From an uncultured Cryomorphaceae bacterium (GTDB lineage: Bacteria; Bacteroidota; Bacteroidia; Flavobacteriales; Schleiferiaceae), in contig CAJXTR010000008.1 of the NCBI GenBank assembly GCA_913060465.1, positions 1-34,144 of the forward strand: a stretch of 34,144 nucleotides of DNA. The letters are read 5' to 3'. Shown here one piece after another: positions 23,358 through 31,655 of the stretch. The position numbers and the translations under genes are program-made. The notes beneath the pieces are model-generated. The model made no database searches, was not told where the DNA came from, and saw nothing but the letters and a program-made list of their open reading frames with translations. Numbering within the stretch: position 1 is the stretch's first letter; each line of letters opens with the position of its first letter.

Positions 23358-25592
23358 ATGGAGGGAACCCCAAGCACAGGATTCAAAGGACTGATTCAAA
23401 ACTGGAAAAGTGATTTAATCGCTGCCGTAAGTGTTGCACTTATTGCATTGCCGCTTTCTCTCGGTATTGCATTGGCCGCCGGTGCTCCTGCGATGGCGGG
23501 GATATTCTCGGCGGTCGTTGGTGGGGTAGTAACTACATTCTACCGCGGCGGGCATATTTCAGTCAACGGCCCTGCAAAGGGAGTCATCGGTGTCATCCTA
23601 TTGGGAATAGTCCTTATGGATGATGGCACCGGACAAGCATTCAACTATGTCCTCGCGGCCATCGTCGTTTCCGGTGCTTTGCAAACACTTCTTGGAATTT
23701 TTAAGTTGGGCCGTATTGCCGACATATTCCATGGTTCAGTCATTCAAGGATTATTAGCGGCCATCGGGATTATCATTTTTGCAAAACAGATCCATGTGGC
23801 CCTTGGTACGCATTCAGACAGTTCCAATATTGTAGATAACCTTGTGGATGCCGTGCGCATGATACCCGAGGCAAATCCTTTCGTCGTAATGATTTCGCTT
23901 GCAGGATTATTAATGATTCTGTTCAACTCAAAAATCACCAATAGATTTTTTCACTTCTTGCCGGTGCCCATGTGGGTTATAGTGCTTTCATTGCCTTTTG
24001 TCTACATATTCAATTTTTTTGAGCACCATGAGATCCCCTTATTAGGTGCCAGCTTTACGGTAGGGCCAGAGCTATTGTTGGATATTCCAGATTCAATAGC
24101 GGATTCCATTATGCATCCGAACTTTGGGAAAATAGGCACGCTTGAATTTTGGTCCATTGTATTCTCCTTACTCATTATCACCAGTATCGAACATTTGGCG
24201 ATTGCAAAGGCGGTCGATAAGATTGATCCATATCAGCGCAAAACAGACTTAAACAAGGACCTCACGGGTATTGGAATTAGCACCATGGTTGCAGGGTTGA
24301 TCGGAGGTTTGCCTATTATTTCTGTGATCATTCGCAGCACGGTGAACATTCATAACGGGGCGAAAACGAAATGGTCTAACATGTACCAAGGATTACTCTT
24401 GTTACTGTTTATTGTAGTCTTGAGCCCAGTAATGCGTCAAGTACCGCTCTGTGCTTTCGCCATCCTTTTGGTGCACACCGGGTTTAAGTTGGCTTCTCCT
24501 GCGGTATTCAAACAAGTGTACAATCAGGGGATAGAGCAGTTGGTCTTTTTCATGGCTACCATGATTATGACCCTCTATACTAACCTTTTGGTGGGCTTAT
24601 TAGGAGGTTCTATCTTGGTTTTGGTAACGCACATCTTATTGGCGCGTATTCCCGTACCGCAGTTTTTTAGGTTGGTTTATTCGAATAGGACCCGATTAAT
24701 TTCGCTGCCAGACGGGAGCTACATTCTCAAGGTTCGTGGGATAGCAAACTTCTTGTGCATCATCAAGGTGGATAAGCTGATTTCGAAGGTTCCTGCAGAT
24801 GCGGACGTCAACATTGATCTTTCTGAAACACGCTTGGTTGATATGTCCTACATGGATTATCTCGTTGAGTTTCTGAACAAACAACGCGCCTCGGGAGGTA
24901 AGGTATTTATCACAGGTCTCGACGGCCATATTTCTTCTTCAACCTACAACAAAGCCTTGAAGTTTATGGTGACTGGCGAGAGTGTAAAGCTCAATCACCG
25001 CCAAAAGCGTTTGCGCAATTTGGCCACAGAGCGTGGATATAGCTATTCACGAGAGGTGAATTGGAATACAAGCTACCTCAAGCAATTCCACTTCTTTGAA
25101 ATCCGACCCATTGAACGCAAATACAACTGTCTTGTAGGCGAGTATAGAAATTTAGATGTGTCGTGGGAAATATCGGATGTTTGCTTCAACGAGGGACAAG
25201 CATTTACGGCGGAAACGATCAACAGTACAGTGATGGTGCTCAAGCTAAACCGCTCACTTCCCATCTTTACTATGGAGAAAGAGCGTGCTTATGAGAAGTT
25301 GTTCGATCGTGTCATTGCTTTTACAGGCTATCGTGATTTAGAGTTCCAGTTGTTCTCGAAATTCTCCAAAAAACTAATGATCATGGGGAATAACGAGGAG
25401 GAGTTGCAGTCGTTCTTCACTCCTGAGGTGGTCCAATTCTTCGAGGACCATCAGATCTCACATATCGAAAGCAATGGCGAGGCATTACTGATTTTCAACA
25501 AGCTTAAGTTGGCCCGCACTGACGAGACCATCGAGTTCATAGACTACGGTCAAGAGCTCACTGAGTTATTGAATACAACCGCGCAGGCATAA
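23358..25592 (+). CDS. SulP family anion transporter with STAS and extra C-terminal domain
   Basis: The product is 744 aa. Residues 15-430 form the membrane domain of the SulP/SLC26 family (VALIALPLSLGIALAAGAPA, VNGPAKGVIGVILLG, SIEHLAIAKAVDKIDPYQRK, GLIGGLPIISVIIRSTVN). A STAS-like domain follows at about 440-545 (VNIDLSETRLVDMSYMDYLV). A further 195 residues, about 550-744, lie after the STAS domain with no carbonic-anhydrase motif. They contain WEISDVCFNEGQAFTAETIN and an acidic C-terminus. Members carry sulfate, bicarbonate or other anions. The substrate here is unknown, though loss of sulfate-assimilation neighbours argues weakly for bicarbonate or a mixed role. Confidence 0.92.
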   Translation: MEGTPSTGFKGLIQNWKSDLIAAVSVALIALPLSLGIALAAGAPAMAGIFSAVVGGVVTTFYRGGHISVNGPAKGVIGVILLGIVLMDDGTGQAFNYVLAAIVVSGALQTLLGIFKLGRIADIFHGSVIQGLLAAIGIIIFAKQIHVALGTHSDSSNIVDNLVDAVRMIPEANPFVVMISLAGLLMILFNSKITNRFFHFLPVPMWVIVLSLPFVYIFNFFEHHEIPLLGASFTVGPELLLDIPDSIADSIMHPNFGKIGTLEFWSIVFSLLIITSIEHLAIAKAVDKIDPYQRKTDLNKDLTGIGISTMVAGLIGGLPIISVIIRSTVNIHNGAKTKWSNMYQGLLLLLFIVVLSPVMRQVPLCAFAILLVHTGFKLASPAVFKQVYNQGIEQLVFFMATMIMTLYTNLLVGLLGGSILVLVTHILLARIPVPQFFRLVYSNRTRLISLPDGSYILKVRGIANFLCIIKVDKLISKVPADADVNIDLSETRLVDMSYMDYLVEFLNKQRASGGKVFITGLDGHISSSTYNKALKFMVTGESVKLNHRQKRLRNLATERGYSYSREVNWNTSYLKQFHFFEIRPIERKYNCLVGEYRNLDVSWEISDVCFNEGQAFTAETINSTVMVLKLNRSLPIFTMEKERAYEKLFDRVIAFTGYRDLEFQLFSKFSKKLMIMGNNEEELQSFFTPEVVQFFEDHQISHIESNGEALLIFNKLKLARTDETIEFIDYGQELTELLNTTAQA

Positions 25593-25630
25593 AGAGCATG
25601 CAACTAGGTGTTTTTCTAGGTTTTCATGGT

Positions 25631-25638
25631 TAATTTTG
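25631..25638 (+). promoter_or_regulatory. Candidate -7 box TAATTTTG for miaE-gcvT
   Basis: It matches TAnnTTTG exactly and lies 29 bases before the MiaE-type start. It is the only box in the 75-base gap, and no good -33 element is seen. Confidence 0.5.
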
Positions 25639-25667
25639 CGTTCAACACATCGACAAACAAAGCATAG

Positions 25668-26255
25668 ATGAGCATGTTGGGATTGAAGTTGCCTACGGAT
25701 CCGCGATGGGCAAATGTTGCAGAGAAGAATATTGAAGAGATTCTAACGGATCACGCTTATTGTGAGCAAAAGGCCGCTTCTACTGCCATCAGTCTAATCA
25801 TTGGTTATCCCGAAAAATCAGAATTGGTCGATAAAATGACCGCCTTGGCACGTGAAGAAATGGGCCATTTCCAAATGGTTCATAACAGAATCATGCAACG
25901 CGGACTTACCCTAGGTCGTGAGCGTCGTGATGAATATGTGCATGAATTACAGTCTTATTTCCCAAAAGACGGGCACCGCGACAAAAGACTCGCTCAAAAG
26001 TTGCTTATATGTGCGTTGATAGAGGCGCGTTCATGTGAGCGTTTTAAGGTCTTAAGTGAAAATATTGAGGACCAGGAATTGGCCTCCTTTTACAATACTT
26101 TAATGGTCTCAGAGGCCAATCATTACACCATGTTCATCACCCTTGCACGTAAGTACTACGACCGTGCTAAAGTGGATGAAATGTGGGAGGGTCTGCTTCA
26201 GTTTGAGGCTGAAGTCATGGCAAAATTGGGTACAAGCGAACGTATCCACGGATAA
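25668..26255 (+). CDS. miaE: tRNA-(ms2io6A)-hydroxylase, MiaE type
   Basis: The product is 195 aa, a ferritin-like four-helix bundle. Candidate di-iron ligands are visible as Glu/His pairs: the Glu of YCEQKAAS, EEMGHFQMVH, EARSCERFKVL and SEANHYTMF. MiaE hydroxylates the isopentenyl side chain of the modified A37 of certain tRNAs. The second Met (MLGLKL) is an alternative start two codons later. gcvT follows after 21 bases and is probably co-transcribed, though there is no known functional link. No miaA or miaB lies in the window. The family is clear by sequence but the activity is not tested. Confidence 0.9.
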   Translation: MSMLGLKLPTDPRWANVAEKNIEEILTDHAYCEQKAASTAISLIIGYPEKSELVDKMTALAREEMGHFQMVHNRIMQRGLTLGRERRDEYVHELQSYFPKDGHRDKRLAQKLLICALIEARSCERFKVLSENIEDQELASFYNTLMVSEANHYTMFITLARKYYDRAKVDEMWEGLLQFEAEVMAKLGTSERIHG

Positions 26256-26276
26256 GAACCTATTAACAGAGAAATC

Positions 26277-27374
26277 ATGAATACAGAATTGAAATCAACC
26301 GCACTAGAAGCTGTGCATATCGAAATGGGGGCTAAGATGGTTCCTTTCGCGGGGTACAACATGCCCGTTCAGTACAGTGGGTTGAAACTTGAGCACCAAG
26401 CCGTACGTGAGCGCGCTGGGATGTTTGATGTTAGTCACATGGGCGAGTTCTTCGTCACTGGACCTGATGCGTTGAATTTTTTACAGAAAGTCACCTCGAA
26501 CGATGTAAGTAAATTACTTCCAGGTAAGATTCAATACAGCTGCATGCCCAACGAGCAAGGCGGTATTGTTGATGATCTTTTGGTTTACTGCTTTTCTAAC
26601 GAGCATTTCCTTTTGGTAGTAAATGCGTCGAACATGGACAAAGATTGGAACCATTTGATGAAGTACACCGAAGGTTTTGATGTCCAATTACGCAATGATA
26701 GTGATGCTTACTCATTACTTGCGGTTCAAGGTCCTAAAGCCACAGAAATCCTTCAGACTCTTACCGGTGAGAACTTGAGTGAGATTAAATACTACCATTT
26801 CGTCATTGGCGAGATTGCCGGTATTTCAGATGTGATCATTTCAGCGACAGGCTACACGGGTGCAGGTGGTTTTGAACTCTATGCCTATAATCAGGACGCC
26901 AAGAAGCTGTGGGATGCTGTTTTAGCCGCCGGTGAACCACATGGACTATTGCCAGCAGGATTGGGTGCACGCGATACATTGCGTTTAGAAATGGGAATGT
27001 GCCTATATGGCAACGATATTGACGATACTACAAGCCCATTGGAGGCTGGTCTTGGTTGGATTACAAAATTCACCAAAGACTTCATTTCTTCAGAAACCTT
27101 TGCGGCTCAAAAAGAAGCTGGCGTTTCGAAGAAGCTCGTTGGTTTCGAAATGGTTGAACGTGGTATCCCACGTCACGGTTACGATATCGCAGATTTAGAA
27201 GGAAACGTGATCGGCCGAGTAACCTCCGGTACCAACAGTCCAACCACCGGTAAGAACATCGGTATGGGCTACGTTCCGGTTGCTCTTGCCGAGGAAGGCA
27301 GCGAATTCGCGGTTGTGATTCGAGAGAAGTTAATCAAAGCACAGGTAGTTAAACTGCCCTTTGTGAAGAAGTAA
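26277..27374 (+). CDS. gcvT: Glycine cleavage system aminomethyltransferase (T protein)
   Basis: The product is 365 aa, the normal length. Motifs are MVPFAGYNMPVQYSGLKLEH, RAGMFDVSHMGEF, GGIVDDLLVYCF (its Asp lies near the folate site), ATGYTGAGGFELYA and GLGARDTLRLEMGMCLYGND. T protein transfers the methylene group from the aminomethyl-lipoyl H protein to tetrahydrofolate, releasing ammonia. The genes gcvH and gcvP are not in the window, so the system is scattered in this genome. The gene ends at a strong terminator ten bases downstream. Confidence 0.97.
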   Translation: MNTELKSTALEAVHIEMGAKMVPFAGYNMPVQYSGLKLEHQAVRERAGMFDVSHMGEFFVTGPDALNFLQKVTSNDVSKLLPGKIQYSCMPNEQGGIVDDLLVYCFSNEHFLLVVNASNMDKDWNHLMKYTEGFDVQLRNDSDAYSLLAVQGPKATEILQTLTGENLSEIKYYHFVIGEIAGISDVIISATGYTGAGGFELYAYNQDAKKLWDAVLAAGEPHGLLPAGLGARDTLRLEMGMCLYGNDIDDTTSPLEAGLGWITKFTKDFISSETFAAQKEAGVSKKLVGFEMVERGIPRHGYDIADLEGNVIGRVTSGTNSPTTGKNIGMGYVPVALAEEGSEFAVVIREKLIKAQVVKLPFVKK

Positions 27375-27383
27375 GATGTTAAG

Positions 27384-27410
27384 AGCGCCCTTGTAAGGGC
27401 GCTTTTTTTT
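27384..27410 (+). terminator. Intrinsic terminator after gcvT
   Basis: AGCGCCCTT (27384-27392) and AAGGGCGCT (27395-27403) form a perfect nine-pair stem with a GT core, followed by eight T residues. Confidence 0.92.
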
Positions 27411-27415
27411 GGAGC

Positions 27416-27448
27416 AAAAAAAAGTAGCGCTGCTTTCCTCAGCGCTAC
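27416..27448 (-). terminator. Intrinsic terminator of the small minus-strand gene
   Basis: On the minus strand GTAGCGCTG (27448-27440) pairs with CAGCGCTAC (27432-27424) and is followed by eight T residues (27423-27416). It lies back to back with the gcvT terminator. Confidence 0.88.
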
Positions 27449-27485
27449 CTTAACCCAAATACAAACAGAGTGAACGGAAAGACGT

Positions 27486-27722
27486 TTATGCGTTAGCCAA
27501 CTCTAATTCTGCTAGGATTGCTTGTCCTGCAGGGTGGTGGCTGTATCGTTCTAAATATTCGTCAACAGCGTAAGTGTATTCCTTGCATCTGTTGTAGTTC
27601 AAGCACTTAAGTTCGCGTACAACTCCCGCCTCAGCATCCAAGTAAACCTCAATGACACTTTCTGGATTATTGATGGTATACAAAGGTTGGTTGGCGTTGG
27701 ATGTTGTGTTAAACTCAGTCAT
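27486..27722 (-). CDS. Hypothetical protein, 78 aa
   Basis: I do not recognise this small acidic protein (MTEFNTTSNANQPLYTINNP). After a polar, Asn-rich N-terminus comes a probable beta hairpin (SVIEVYLDAEAGVVRELKCL) and then helices (YAVDEYLERYSHHPAGQAIL). It has two cysteines, no signal peptide and no membrane segment. It has its own -7 box, a leader of about 50 bases and a strong terminator, which argue that it is a real, separately expressed gene. It is divergent from an Lrp/AsnC regulator that may control it. The function is unknown. Confidence 0.75.
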   Translation of the reverse strand: MTEFNTTSNANQPLYTINNPESVIEVYLDAEAGVVRELKCLNYNRCKEYTYAVDEYLERYSHHPAGQAILAELELANA

Positions 27723-27776
27723 GTGCTAAAACTTTCTTTATGGAGTAATAAAACTCGCTTATTATTAATTCTAAAG

Positions 27777-27784
27777 CAAAAATA
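27777..27784 (-). promoter_or_regulatory. Candidate -7 box TATTTTTG for the 78-aa protein
   Basis: It is an exact TAnnTTTG match on the minus strand, about 54 bases before the start codon, in an AT-rich gap. No clear TTTG is seen at the -33 position. Confidence 0.5.
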
Positions 27785-27832
27785 GCGTACTTTTCTTGAA
27801 TAGGGAATAATACAATTGGATTTTTTGTGATT

Positions 27833-27850
27833 TCTGTACAATTAGACAGA
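27833..27850. promoter_or_regulatory. Imperfect dyad in the Lrp/78-aa intergenic region
   Basis: TCTGT (27833-27837) and ACAGA (27846-27850) flank an eight-base AT-rich centre. This is the size and style of an Lrp-family half-site pair. It may be the regulator's own operator, but the arms are short and chance is possible. Confidence 0.3.
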
Positions 27851-27905
27851 GAAATACTACTAATGATGAAATGATGTACTTTTACGGCAGAATCTATACA
27901 GACCT

Positions 27906-28376
27906 ATGAAAATTGATAAGCTAGACAAACAAATTCTAGAATACCTGGTCAAGGATGCTAGAAAACCCTTCACGGAAATAGCGAAAGATTTATTAGTCAG
28001 CCCGGGAACCATCCACGTTCGTGTAAAGAAGATGGAGCAATTAGGCGTCATTAAAAGCACGTCCATTAGTGTGGATTACGAGAAGCTCGGCTTTGGCTTT
28101 ATTGCCTATGTAGGTTTGTATACCAAGCGTTCGTTATCCTCTCCAAATATTATCGAACTCTTGAAGGAAGTGCCGGAAGTTACTGTTGCACACTTAGCAA
28201 CCGGTAAATATGGAATCTTCTGTAAGATTCGTTGTCGCGATGCTTCCCATGCGAAAGATGTGATTTTTAGAATCAATGATATCGAAGGTGTAGAGAATAC
28301 AGAGAGTATGATCAGTTTGGAAGAGAGTATCAATTCAAATGCAGGGTTGCTTCAGTTGATCATAGACGAGAAATAA
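27906..28376 (+). CDS. Lrp/AsnC family transcriptional regulator
   Basis: The product is 156 aa, the normal length. An N-terminal winged helix-turn-helix (MKIDKLDKQILEYLVKDARK, IAKDLLVSPGTIHVRVKKME) is followed by the RAM/AsnC effector domain from about residue 65 (GFIAYVGLYTKRSLSSPNII, HLATGKYGIFCKIRCRDASH). Such proteins form octamers, respond to amino acids and often regulate themselves and a divergent gene. The divergent partner here is a 78-aa unknown protein. A one-mismatch -7 box (TACTTTTA, 27877-27884) lies upstream. Neighbouring gcvT recalls glycine or leucine regulation, but a link is only suggestive. Confidence 0.95.
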   Translation: MKIDKLDKQILEYLVKDARKPFTEIAKDLLVSPGTIHVRVKKMEQLGVIKSTSISVDYEKLGFGFIAYVGLYTKRSLSSPNIIELLKEVPEVTVAHLATGKYGIFCKIRCRDASHAKDVIFRINDIEGVENTESMISLEESINSNAGLLQLIIDEK

Positions 28377-28401
28377 TTTCGAGAAAAATTATAGAAACAA
28401 G

Positions 28402-28440
28402 AACCCCCGCGAGGCGCAGCCTCGCGGGGGTTTCTTTTTG
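28402..28440 (+). terminator. Intrinsic terminator after the Lrp-family gene
   Basis: AACCCCCGCGAGGC (28402-28415) and GCCTCGCGGGGGTT (28419-28432) form a perfect 14-pair stem with a GCA loop and a T-rich tail. AA runs on the left side may let it act on the minus strand too. Confidence 0.9.
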
Positions 28441-28449
28441 GTTTGATTT

Positions 28450-28464
28450 GCGCGCTTCGCGCGC
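28450..28464. repeat. GC-rich hairpin at the 3' end of the GAPDH gene
   Basis: GCGCG-CGCGC arms in GCGCGCTTCGCGCGC lie four bases beyond the GAPDH stop on the minus strand. With the neighbouring terminator it makes a tail-to-tail double-hairpin block that could stop the minus-strand transcript, though its own T run is weak. Confidence 0.5.
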
Positions 28465-28467
28465 TAC

Positions 28468-29901
28468 TTAATAGTAGGCAGGTCTACGTACGCCAGTGAA
28501 ATGCTTGGCGAGACGAATAACTTGACGGCTGTAGCCGTATTCATTATCATACCACACATAAAGGATGGCGGTCATGCCATCTTCGGTGACTTGGGTGGCG
28601 TGTACGTCGAAGATGCTAGGTGCAGCATTTCCTACGATATCACTTGAAACCAATTCATTTGAGGTGTTGTAATGAATTTGCTCCACTAGGGGGCCGTTTA
28701 GTGCTGCTTCCTTTACGGTTGCAAGCAAATGCTCTAAGGTTGTCGGTTTTTCAAGTTGAAGGTTCAGGATCGCAAGTGAACCATTAGGCACCGGTACACG
28801 AATGGCATTTGAGGTAAGTTTTGATCCTAATCCAGGAATACACTTATCTACTGCCTGTCCGGCACCAGTTTCAGTAATAACCATATTCATGGCAGCAGCG
28901 CGTCCTCTGCGGTATTTGCTGTGCATGTTGTCCACCAAGTTCTGATCGTTGGTGTAGGCATGAATGGTTTCTAAATGGCCTTTGCTTATACCATAGGTTT
29001 CGTTCATGACCTTAAGCACTGGTGAGATGGCATTGGTCGTACAACTCGCTGCGGAGATGATGCGCTCTTTTTTACCTACCGATTGTTGGTTTACACCATG
29101 AACGACATTCGGAATGCCTTTTCCTGGAGCGGTAAGGAGTACTTTGTCAATGCCTTTGCCTTCGAGATGTTTGCTCAAGGCGACATCGTCGCGGAAGGCT
29201 CCAGAGTTGTCGATCAACAGCGCATTGTTAATACCATAGCTGGTGTAATCCGCTTGGGTTGGGTCCGGGGTTGGAATGAAGTAGACAGGGCGACCATTTA
29301 CAACAAGTGCCATGTTTTCTTCATCCACGAGCACTGTGCCTGGGAAATCGCCGTGTACTGAATCAATTTTCAGTAGTGAAGCACGCTTGTGAAGACTTGC
29401 TGTATTGATGCTACGTACGGCGACGGCGCGCAAGCGCAATTGGTTCCCACTGCCTTCTTGAACAATAAGCTCTCGGGCAAGCAAGCGACCTATTCGGCCA
29501 AAACCAAACAATACAACATCTCTAGGTTCTAGGGTAGAGGGACGGAATAAATCACTGAGGTTGTTGATGATAAATGCATCTGCGGTGTCTTCACTTTGAC
29601 GCCATTCATGTGTGAGTTTGCCAATGTCTATTTTGGCATTTTCGATGGCAGTGAGTTTTAACGCTTGTAGCATTTCGAGTGTATTATCAATACTGATCGC
29701 CTTTCCAACGAAATCGTTCGCGTATTGATGGAGCTCTAAGATTTGGCTTGAGCTCTTATCGCGCAATTGGTTTCTGAAAAGGACAATCTCAACTCCTCGG
29801 TTGTAGAATAATTCATGGACACAGGCACTGATGTCCACTGCAAGACGTTCGTTGTGAATACGAAGTCCTACTTTTTGAGAGTACTCATTTTGAGCAATCA
29901 T
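28468..29901 (-). CDS. Glyceraldehyde-3-phosphate dehydrogenase, N-terminally extended type
   Basis: The product is 477 aa, about 140 longer than classical GapA. Residues 1-125 are an all-helical extension with no recognisable motif. The NAD-binding domain starts at DVVLFGFGRIGRLLARELI (129-147). The catalytic Cys is C287 in SAASCTTN and the His is H314 in ETIHAYTNDQ. Later motifs are RRGRAAAMNMVITETGA, NAIRVPVPNGSLAILNL and WYDNEYGYSRQVIRL. It oxidises glyceraldehyde-3-phosphate to 1,3-bisphosphoglycerate with phosphate. Long-form GAPDHs like this occur in Bacteroidota and some proteobacteria, where they may serve gluconeogenesis. Cofactor preference cannot be read. It stands alone with its own promoter region. 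Confidence 0.93.
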   Translation of the reverse strand: MIAQNEYSQKVGLRIHNERLAVDISACVHELFYNRGVEIVLFRNQLRDKSSSQILELHQYANDFVGKAISIDNTLEMLQALKLTAIENAKIDIGKLTHEWRQSEDTADAFIINNLSDLFRPSTLEPRDVVLFGFGRIGRLLARELIVQEGSGNQLRLRAVAVRSINTASLHKRASLLKIDSVHGDFPGTVLVDEENMALVVNGRPVYFIPTPDPTQADYTSYGINNALLIDNSGAFRDDVALSKHLEGKGIDKVLLTAPGKGIPNVVHGVNQQSVGKKERIISAASCTTNAISPVLKVMNETYGISKGHLETIHAYTNDQNLVDNMHSKYRRGRAAAMNMVITETGAGQAVDKCIPGLGSKLTSNAIRVPVPNGSLAILNLQLEKPTTLEHLLATVKEAALNGPLVEQIHYNTSNELVSSDIVGNAAPSIFDVHATQVTEDGMTAILYVWYDNEYGYSRQVIRLAKHFTGVRRPAYY

Positions 29902-29932
29902 ATGTGAAAGAATAATTGGTGGTTCTATGGGA

Positions 29933-29940
29933 CAAAGTTA
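29933..29940 (-). promoter_or_regulatory. Candidate -7 box TAACTTTG for the GAPDH gene
   Basis: It is an exact TAnnTTTG match on the minus strand, 31 bases before the GAPDH start. It lies within the 150 bases left between this gene and the HtrA terminator; that gap shows only one further small dyad (AAGTGT / ACACTT, 30016-30036). Confidence 0.5.
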
Positions 29941-30054
29941 CTGACCACCTTGGGTTCGGCATAGAATAAAAATGCTTTTTATCTTTCTGTAAATGAGCGG
30001 TTTATGGAGTTTTTAAAGTGTGTATTTTGGACACTTAGAAGAAAGTTCTTGCCT

Positions 30055-30087
30055 AAAAAAAGAGCGCGAGCCCAAGGGCTCGCGCTC
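30055..30087 (-). terminator. Intrinsic terminator after the Do/HtrA protease
   Basis: On the minus strand GAGCGCGAGCCC and GGGCTCGCGCTC form a perfect 12-pair stem (30062-30073 with 30076-30087) with a TT core, followed by seven T residues. Confidence 0.93.
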
Positions 30088-30092
30088 AGAAA

Positions 30093-31547
30093 TTACCATT
30101 CAAACGCGTAGTAATTTGCCTTTCCATTGGGTTCAAATCCTTGAATGAGGACACCATCGCCGGGATTGAATTGCCGTGCGAGGTTTTCAAATTTTTCAAC
30201 TTCGTCAATGTAAATATTGTTGAGTTTGATGATGATGAAGTCTTCTGGGATTCCGGCTTTTTCGAATCGGCCACCAACAACTTTGGTCACCCGTACACCG
30301 TAACGCAAGCCCATTTTACGTTTTTCTGCCGAACTGAGATCTTCCAACTCTGCTCCAAAGCTGCGCAATAGCTCTTCTTCCTTGGTCAACATTTCAGTGG
30401 TGCCCAATTTATTCTTCAATAGCAACTCAAATTTCTTGTTTTGACCTTTGCGGTTTACCACTATTTCTAGGCGTTCGCCAGGGCGGTGTTGGCCTAAGGC
30501 CTCTGTTAAATCAGCCCCGCTTTTTACCACTTTACCAGCCACATTGACGATAACATCGCCCATTTCGATGCCTGCGTCGTCTGCGGATCCGCCTTTAATT
30601 ACGTTTGCAACATAGACCCCGGCATTAATATTAAGATCCAGCTCGGCAGCTAGGGCAGGAGTAACTTCATTGTAGTTGATGCCCATAAAGGCTCGCTGTA
30701 CTCTACCGAAATCACGCAAGTCTTTGACTACTTTCATCATAAGATTTGCCGGCACAGCGAAGCTATATCCTTCAAAAGAGCCACTTCGACTAGATATGGC
30801 GGTGTTGATGCCCACTAGATCCCCAGCGGTATTCACTAATGCACCGCCAGAGTTTCCTGGATTAACGGCGGCATCAGTTTGCAGGAAGCTTTCGATAGCA
30901 CTCTGCTCATCAATAATATTAATATCCCGACCCTTGGCAGAAATTATTCCTGCGGTCACGGTGCTGGTAAGGTTGAATGGATTGCCCACTGCGAGCACCC
31001 ATTGGCCTAATCGGACTTCATCAGAATTTGCCACATTAACGGTAGCCAGATCTTTAGCATCGATCTTTAATAGCGCAATATCTGTTGTAGGGTCAGTGCC
31101 CACAAGGGTTGCGGTGTATTCGTCATTGTTTGCGGTAGCCACTACAATCTCCTTCGCGCCATCTATGACGTGGTTATTCGTTACTATGTATCCATCAGAG
31201 GTCAGTATAACCCCCGAACCCGATCCTTGGACTTCATAACGCTGTGGCGTTGATGGTCGACCGAAAAATAGGTCGTTAAACGGGTTGTAATAGTTTTGGA
31301 CGCGCTCTGCTGTGGTTTTAACGTGGACCACGGCCTCCACCGTTTTTTCTGCCGCTTCGACAAAATCGTTCGGCATAGCGGCCGCCGCGGCCGTGAAACT
31401 TGCACGTTGAATAGGGGCTTGTTCCTTTTGTTCTACAACTACTGTTTTCGAACCTAAGCCCAATGCATATGCTCCACCTAAAGCGATAGCTGCTCCAGTA
31501 ATGGCGGTAACAAGTAAGGTGTAAGAATTCTTGTTTAGCACTTTCAT
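30093..31547 (-). CDS. Do/DegP (HtrA) family serine protease-chaperone
   Basis: The product is 484 aa. An N-terminal hydrophobic segment (residues 10-32) exports or anchors it. The trypsin-like domain carries the full triad: H126 in TNNHVIDGA, D156 in DPTTDIALLKI and S233 in VNPGNSGGALV. Two PDZ domains follow, at about 270-370 and 395-484. HtrA proteins refold or degrade damaged envelope proteins, and PDZ domains bind exposed C-termini. The second PDZ looks more divergent. The gene is a single transcription unit on the minus strand, divergent from dapF, and ends at a strong terminator. Confidence 0.96.
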   Translation of the reverse strand: MKVLNKNSYTLLVTAITGAAIALGGAYALGLGSKTVVVEQKEQAPIQRASFTAAAAAMPNDFVEAAEKTVEAVVHVKTTAERVQNYYNPFNDLFFGRPSTPQRYEVQGSGSGVILTSDGYIVTNNHVIDGAKEIVVATANNDEYTATLVGTDPTTDIALLKIDAKDLATVNVANSDEVRLGQWVLAVGNPFNLTSTVTAGIISAKGRDINIIDEQSAIESFLQTDAAVNPGNSGGALVNTAGDLVGINTAISSRSGSFEGYSFAVPANLMMKVVKDLRDFGRVQRAFMGINYNEVTPALAAELDLNINAGVYVANVIKGGSADDAGIEMGDVIVNVAGKVVKSGADLTEALGQHRPGERLEIVVNRKGQNKKFELLLKNKLGTTEMLTKEEELLRSFGAELEDLSSAEKRKMGLRYGVRVTKVVGGRFEKAGIPEDFIIIKLNNIYIDEVEKFENLARQFNPGDGVLIQGFEPNGKANYYAFEW

Positions 31548-31630
31548 AGGAATGTGATTTTTAGTTGAAGGTTCTTTATGGTATCTTCAAATTGTACACC
31601 AAATCAACGTAGGAGTCGGAGCGAAACACA

Positions 31631-31638
31631 TAACTTTA
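31631..31638 (+). promoter_or_regulatory. Possible -7 box TAACTTTA before dapF
   Basis: It is one mismatch from TAnnTTTG, 17 bases before the dapF ATG, in the HtrA/dapF divergent gap. This is weak evidence. I could not find a matching box for the HtrA gene in the same gap. Confidence 0.3.
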
Positions 31639-31655
31639 ACGGCTTTTAACACAGA

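Noticed and set aside
25601-25627. Direct repeat CTAGGT(G)TTTT ... CTAGGTTTT before miaE
   Set aside because: Short and imperfect, in an AT-rich gap next to a promoter box; likely chance.
30676-31239. 187-aa plus-strand ORF over the HtrA gene
   Set aside because: Shadow of a protease with a complete catalytic triad; the translation is low-complexity, Ser/Ala/Pro-rich.
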